Source of the DNA: JAVBTR01 sp031556065
Lineage (GTDB): Bacteria; Bacillota; Clostridia; Christensenellales; Aristaeellaceae
Direction: 5' to 3'
Length of the DNA: 64,000 nucleotides
Assembly: GCA_031556065.1 (NCBI GenBank)
Contig: JAVBTR010000017.1
Span: 6,142-70,141 of the forward strand
Below the pieces are notes generated by a model. It ran no database searches and was not told where the DNA came from. It saw only the letters and a program-made list of their open reading frames with translations. Shown piece by piece: positions 61,518-64,000 of this stretch (position 1 is the stretch's first letter; each line of letters opens with the position of its first letter). The position numbers and the translations under genes were made by a program.

Positions 61518-62017
61518 TATCGCGTCGGTTCGGATTTTTTGCAAGGATGCAGAGGTGAAACCTTGGCAGAATGTTTTTGCAGAGCGGCTTGCACGGAGGG
61601 CTTTTCCTCCTCCAGCACAGCCTTCCGCATCAATTTGATATATCCATCCAGTATGGCGGGATGGCTTTCAACCACATACTGCGCCCTGCGATCGAAGCCC
61701 AGGGCATCATCTCTGGGAATGTCAAAGCCGTTTGCCCAGGCTTTATTGTCGCGGGAGAAGCGCCCATCCCATTCTTTCTGCTGTGCGGTACAAGCTAAAA
61801 CAAAGCACACCCTTTCAGCTCCATAGATACCTAAAGCACGCTGCACGCATTTCTCCCCCAAGTACATCCCATCGAAGTTTTCTGAAATGTTGCGCTCAAT
61901 TTCACTCCGGCAAGCAATATTGGCAAGATTGGAGGCACGGTATTGATCCAGCTCGCCATGCTCCTTGGCGTATGCCGCCGTCTGGTGATATACCGGGGCT
62001 TTTTCTATATGTTCCAT
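61517..62017 (-). CDS. DUF3849 domain protein
   Basis: 166 aa. PVYHQTAAYAKEHGELDQYR, SNLANIACRSEIERNI and AERVCFVLACTAQQKEWDGR are typical of DUF3849 of clostridial mobile elements. Function unknown; the context is conjugation. Its ATG directly follows the helicase stop codon (TAAATG), so it is coupled. Confidence 0.85.
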   Translation of the reverse strand: MEHIEKAPVYHQTAAYAKEHGELDQYRASNLANIACRSEIERNISENFDGMYLGEKCVQRALGIYGAERVCFVLACTAQQKEWDGRFSRDNKAWANGFDIPRDDALGFDRRAQYVVESHPAILDGYIKLMRKAVLEEEKPSVQAALQKHSAKVSPLHPCKKSEPTR

Positions 62018-64000
62018 TTATATAGATACCTCTCTTTCGGTTGATTTTTGAGTAGCCCCCGGTATGCAGGGCACTTTCAAGGCTTCCAGCACGGATGTGC
62101 GTTTGGGTTCATCCCTTGGCACTTCCTCTGGGACAGGAGAAGCCCTGTCCATATTGAGATCCGCATCCAATTCAGCCAACCGCGCACTTTTGTTTTTCAA
62201 CTCCGCTTCCTGGGGGAAAGGTTTGCCGATCTCCATTTTGGCAGCTTCCATCTGTTGCTGCATATTAGCACAGTGAATCTCCGTTTCCTGGATACGCAGC
62301 GGGATATGTGACAGCGTGTTTTCCATGCGTATCAGGTTGCCTTTGGCATCAGTGCCGACCTCCATCTTGTGAGAAACGCTGCCCTTTAAGCCAAGCAAAA
62401 ACTTATTACTGAACGAATCGTAATGGACGTGTATGGCAAACCCACGATAATGCCTGACCGAAACCTCCTGTCCATGGGCGGCCTCTTTGCACGCTTCAAG
62501 GATCGCCATGCCGGCAGCTTCTTTATCCATAAGCATACGGCCCTTGAACGCCAAACCCACAAAGTCCTCTGCCGGGAGGGGATGGGCCTCCAGCGTGGCC
62601 AGATCTTGCTTGCACCCCTCAATGAACCGCTCATCATGGGCGATCTGCTGGGGAAAGTATTTGAGCAGTTGATCCTCCAGCTTATATTGCTTGCTCAAAT
62701 GGTCGGCTTTGAGAAGTTTTAGCCGCGCTACATCCACATCTAAATCCATCTTTTCGCGAATCCTTGGATCGCCGGCACATAACGCTTTTATCTCCGCATA
62801 TGAAAGAGCCGTTTCATCCACATCCTCACAGGAGCGAACGGGGCTTTTGCTGGTCATGATCTGCGCGATAAACTTCTGTTTATTTTCCACAGTCTGCCAG
62901 AGGTACGAATCGAACGTTCCCTCTGTTGCGTAGCGGTAAATATGCACTTCTTTGTTTTTGTTGCCTTGCCGCACAATACGCCCAGCTCGCTGCTCCAGAT
63001 CCCCCGGCCGCCACGGACAATCTAGGTCGTGAAGCGCCACCAGGCGATCCTGGACGTTGGTGCCTGCCCCAAGTTTAGCTGTGCTGCCCAATAAAACACG
63101 CACTTGGCCTGCCCGCACTTTGGCGAACAACTCCTTTTTCCGCACTTCCGTATTTGCTTCATGGATGAAAGCGATCTGCTCGGCTGGCACGCCTCTTGCC
63201 ACAAGCTTCGAGCGAATATCGTCGTAAATATTGAACCCGGCAGTGGGCGTATCATCGCTGATGAGGCTGTTTTCCTTTGATGAAGCCGTTTTAGGTGTGG
63301 AAATATCACAAAAAACAAGCTGGGTCAGGAGTTCTTCCTGCCCTTCATCCCATATCCGATGGATATTATCAATACAGGCATTCACCTTGCTGGACGGATC
63401 ATCTGGCAGGAGCGGGTTAATGAGCCGCTGATCCAGCCCAAGTTTACGGCCATCCGAAGTGATCTTGAGCATATTATCCGCCGAGGGGTCGACAGAACCG
63501 GTATGAACCAATGCCGCCCGCTCAGATAACGCTTGCACCATCTCCTGCTGGAATTCAGAGGGCTTGACCACCACGGTTTCGTAATGGGCTTCGGGGGTGG
63601 GGAGGTTGAGCTGATCCGCCGTTTTGATATCCGCCACCTCCTTAAAGATGGTCATCAGCTCCGGCAAATTGAAGAACTTAGCAAAACGTGTGCGTGCCCG
63701 ATAGCCTGTCCCTTCCGGGGCCAATTCAATGGCGGTTGTAGTCTCGCCAAATGTCGAAGACCAAGCATCAAAATGGGTCAGATTCTTTTGTGCCAGCGTG
63801 TTATATTGCAAGTAACGCTGTATGGTATAGAACTCTGTCATACTGTTGCTGACTGGTGGGCCCGTCGCAAATACGATCCCTCGGCCACCAGTCAGTTCAT
63901 CCATATAGCGGCACTTGGCAAACATATCAGATGATTTCTGTGCTTCACTGGTGGAAAGACCCGCTACATTGCGCATTTTCGTGTATAGAAAGAGGTTTTT
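62018..64000 (-). CDS. Giant element helicase/methylase-type protein, C-terminal part
   Basis: 661 visible codons, cut by the window edge. The segment NLFLYTKMRNVAGLSTS enters the helicase core; then RGIVFATGPPVSNSMTEFYT, QVRVLLGSTAKLGAGTNVQ and LDCPWRPGDLEQRAGRIVRQ (motif VI, Q..GR..R) are superfamily 2 SNF2-like motifs. Coiled coil at the C-terminus. This is the LtrC/N12-methylase-type helicase of Tn1549-like elements, possibly with a methylase N-terminus beyond 64000. Acts on element DNA, exact role unknown. Confidence 0.88.
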   Translation of the reverse strand, partial: KNLFLYTKMRNVAGLSTSEAQKSSDMFAKCRYMDELTGGRGIVFATGPPVSNSMTEFYTIQRYLQYNTLAQKNLTHFDAWSSTFGETTTAIELAPEGTGYRARTRFAKFFNLPELMTIFKEVADIKTADQLNLPTPEAHYETVVVKPSEFQQEMVQALSERAALVHTGSVDPSADNMLKITSDGRKLGLDQRLINPLLPDDPSSKVNACIDNIHRIWDEGQEELLTQLVFCDISTPKTASSKENSLISDDTPTAGFNIYDDIRSKLVARGVPAEQIAFIHEANTEVRKKELFAKVRAGQVRVLLGSTAKLGAGTNVQDRLVALHDLDCPWRPGDLEQRAGRIVRQGNKNKEVHIYRYATEGTFDSYLWQTVENKQKFIAQIMTSKSPVRSCEDVDETALSYAEIKALCAGDPRIREKMDLDVDVARLKLLKADHLSKQYKLEDQLLKYFPQQIAHDERFIEGCKQDLATLEAHPLPAEDFVGLAFKGRMLMDKEAAGMAILEACKEAAHGQEVSVRHYRGFAIHVHYDSFSNKFLLGLKGSVSHKMEVGTDAKGNLIRMENTLSHIPLRIQETEIHCANMQQQMEAAKMEIGKPFPQEAELKNKSARLAELDADLNMDRASPVPEEVPRDEPKRTSVLEALKVPCIPGATQKSTEREVSI

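Noticed and set aside
10886..64000. A second copy of the tRNA-Arg 3' end marking the right attachment site inside the window
   Set aside because: Scanning by eye found no other GGTTCGAATCCCGCC-type stretch; the distal end is probably beyond 64000.

Overview
The window reads as a moderately GC-rich Clostridia-like (Firmicutes) chromosome carrying a large integrated mobile element. Supporting signs are strong AGGAGG ribosome binding sites, a TPP riboswitch in front of a ThiT-type thiamine transporter, ComF and RecD2 in Gram-positive form, and Tn1549/CTn-type conjugation genes (CD1845-family, MobC, DUF3849, giant helicase). Gut Clostridia such as Christensenellales fit the style, but that is inference.

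Layout. (1) Positions 1-10477 are ordinary chromosome: riboswitch-controlled thiT (partial), yfbR, pgi, a B12/radical SAM protein, msrA, a secreted phosphoesterase, a VanY-type peptidase, recD2 and comF. (2) 10484-10942 is a tRNA-Arg(CCT) locus with three 94-bp tandem units upstream, each holding only the 5' half of the tRNA. (3) 10946-14829 is the left end of the mobile element: an ATTAGCA-rich end, tyrosine integrase, excisionase-like protein, a possible structured RNA region, a sigma-like regulator and a broken sigma gene. (4) 14830-52621 is a carbohydrate cargo island of about 38 kb. (5) 52622-54500 holds a decayed IS256-type transposase and remnants. (6) 54503-64000 is the conjugative backbone (relaxase, CD1845-type protein, MobC, DUF3849, helicase running off the end), interrupted by a plus-strand insert with a MerR-controlled ABC exporter. 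The simplest reading is one integrated conjugative element from the tRNA to beyond 64000, carrying the glycan island as cargo; its far end is not in the window.

The island has three transcription blocks. The minus block (25639 to 14830) encodes an MFS transporter, a GH63-like glycosidase, a beta-lactamase-fold serine hydrolase, a GH-A-like glycosidase, a metallophosphoesterase, a GH38 alpha-mannosidase and an MBL hydrolase. The divergent plus block (26062 to 35575) encodes two CUT1 permeases and a binding protein, then, after a branched terminator-like RNA, a glycyl radical enzyme, a short-chain dehydrogenase, the radical SAM activase, a serine hydrolase and a metallophosphoesterase. A membrane-spanning AraC regulator (37879 to 35570) is the only evident regulator. 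The second plus block (38137 to 52621) encodes HAD, metallophosphoesterase and PHP hydrolases, GH2, a Gfo/Idh/MocA oxidoreductase, two sugar-isomerase-like TIM barrels, GH4, a DMT transporter, a GH36-like glycosidase, an unusual metallophosphoesterase and a serine hydrolase.

Together the genes suggest uptake of a glycoside carrying phosphate and perhaps acyl groups, stripping by phosphoesterases and serine hydrolases, cleavage by six glycosidase types (one redox-type), and radical-based processing of a released small molecule. The strongest novelty candidate is the glycyl radical enzyme: its active-site Cys lies in GCNQ where the characterised dehydratases and decarboxylases have GCxE. No CRISPR array or replication origin was seen.
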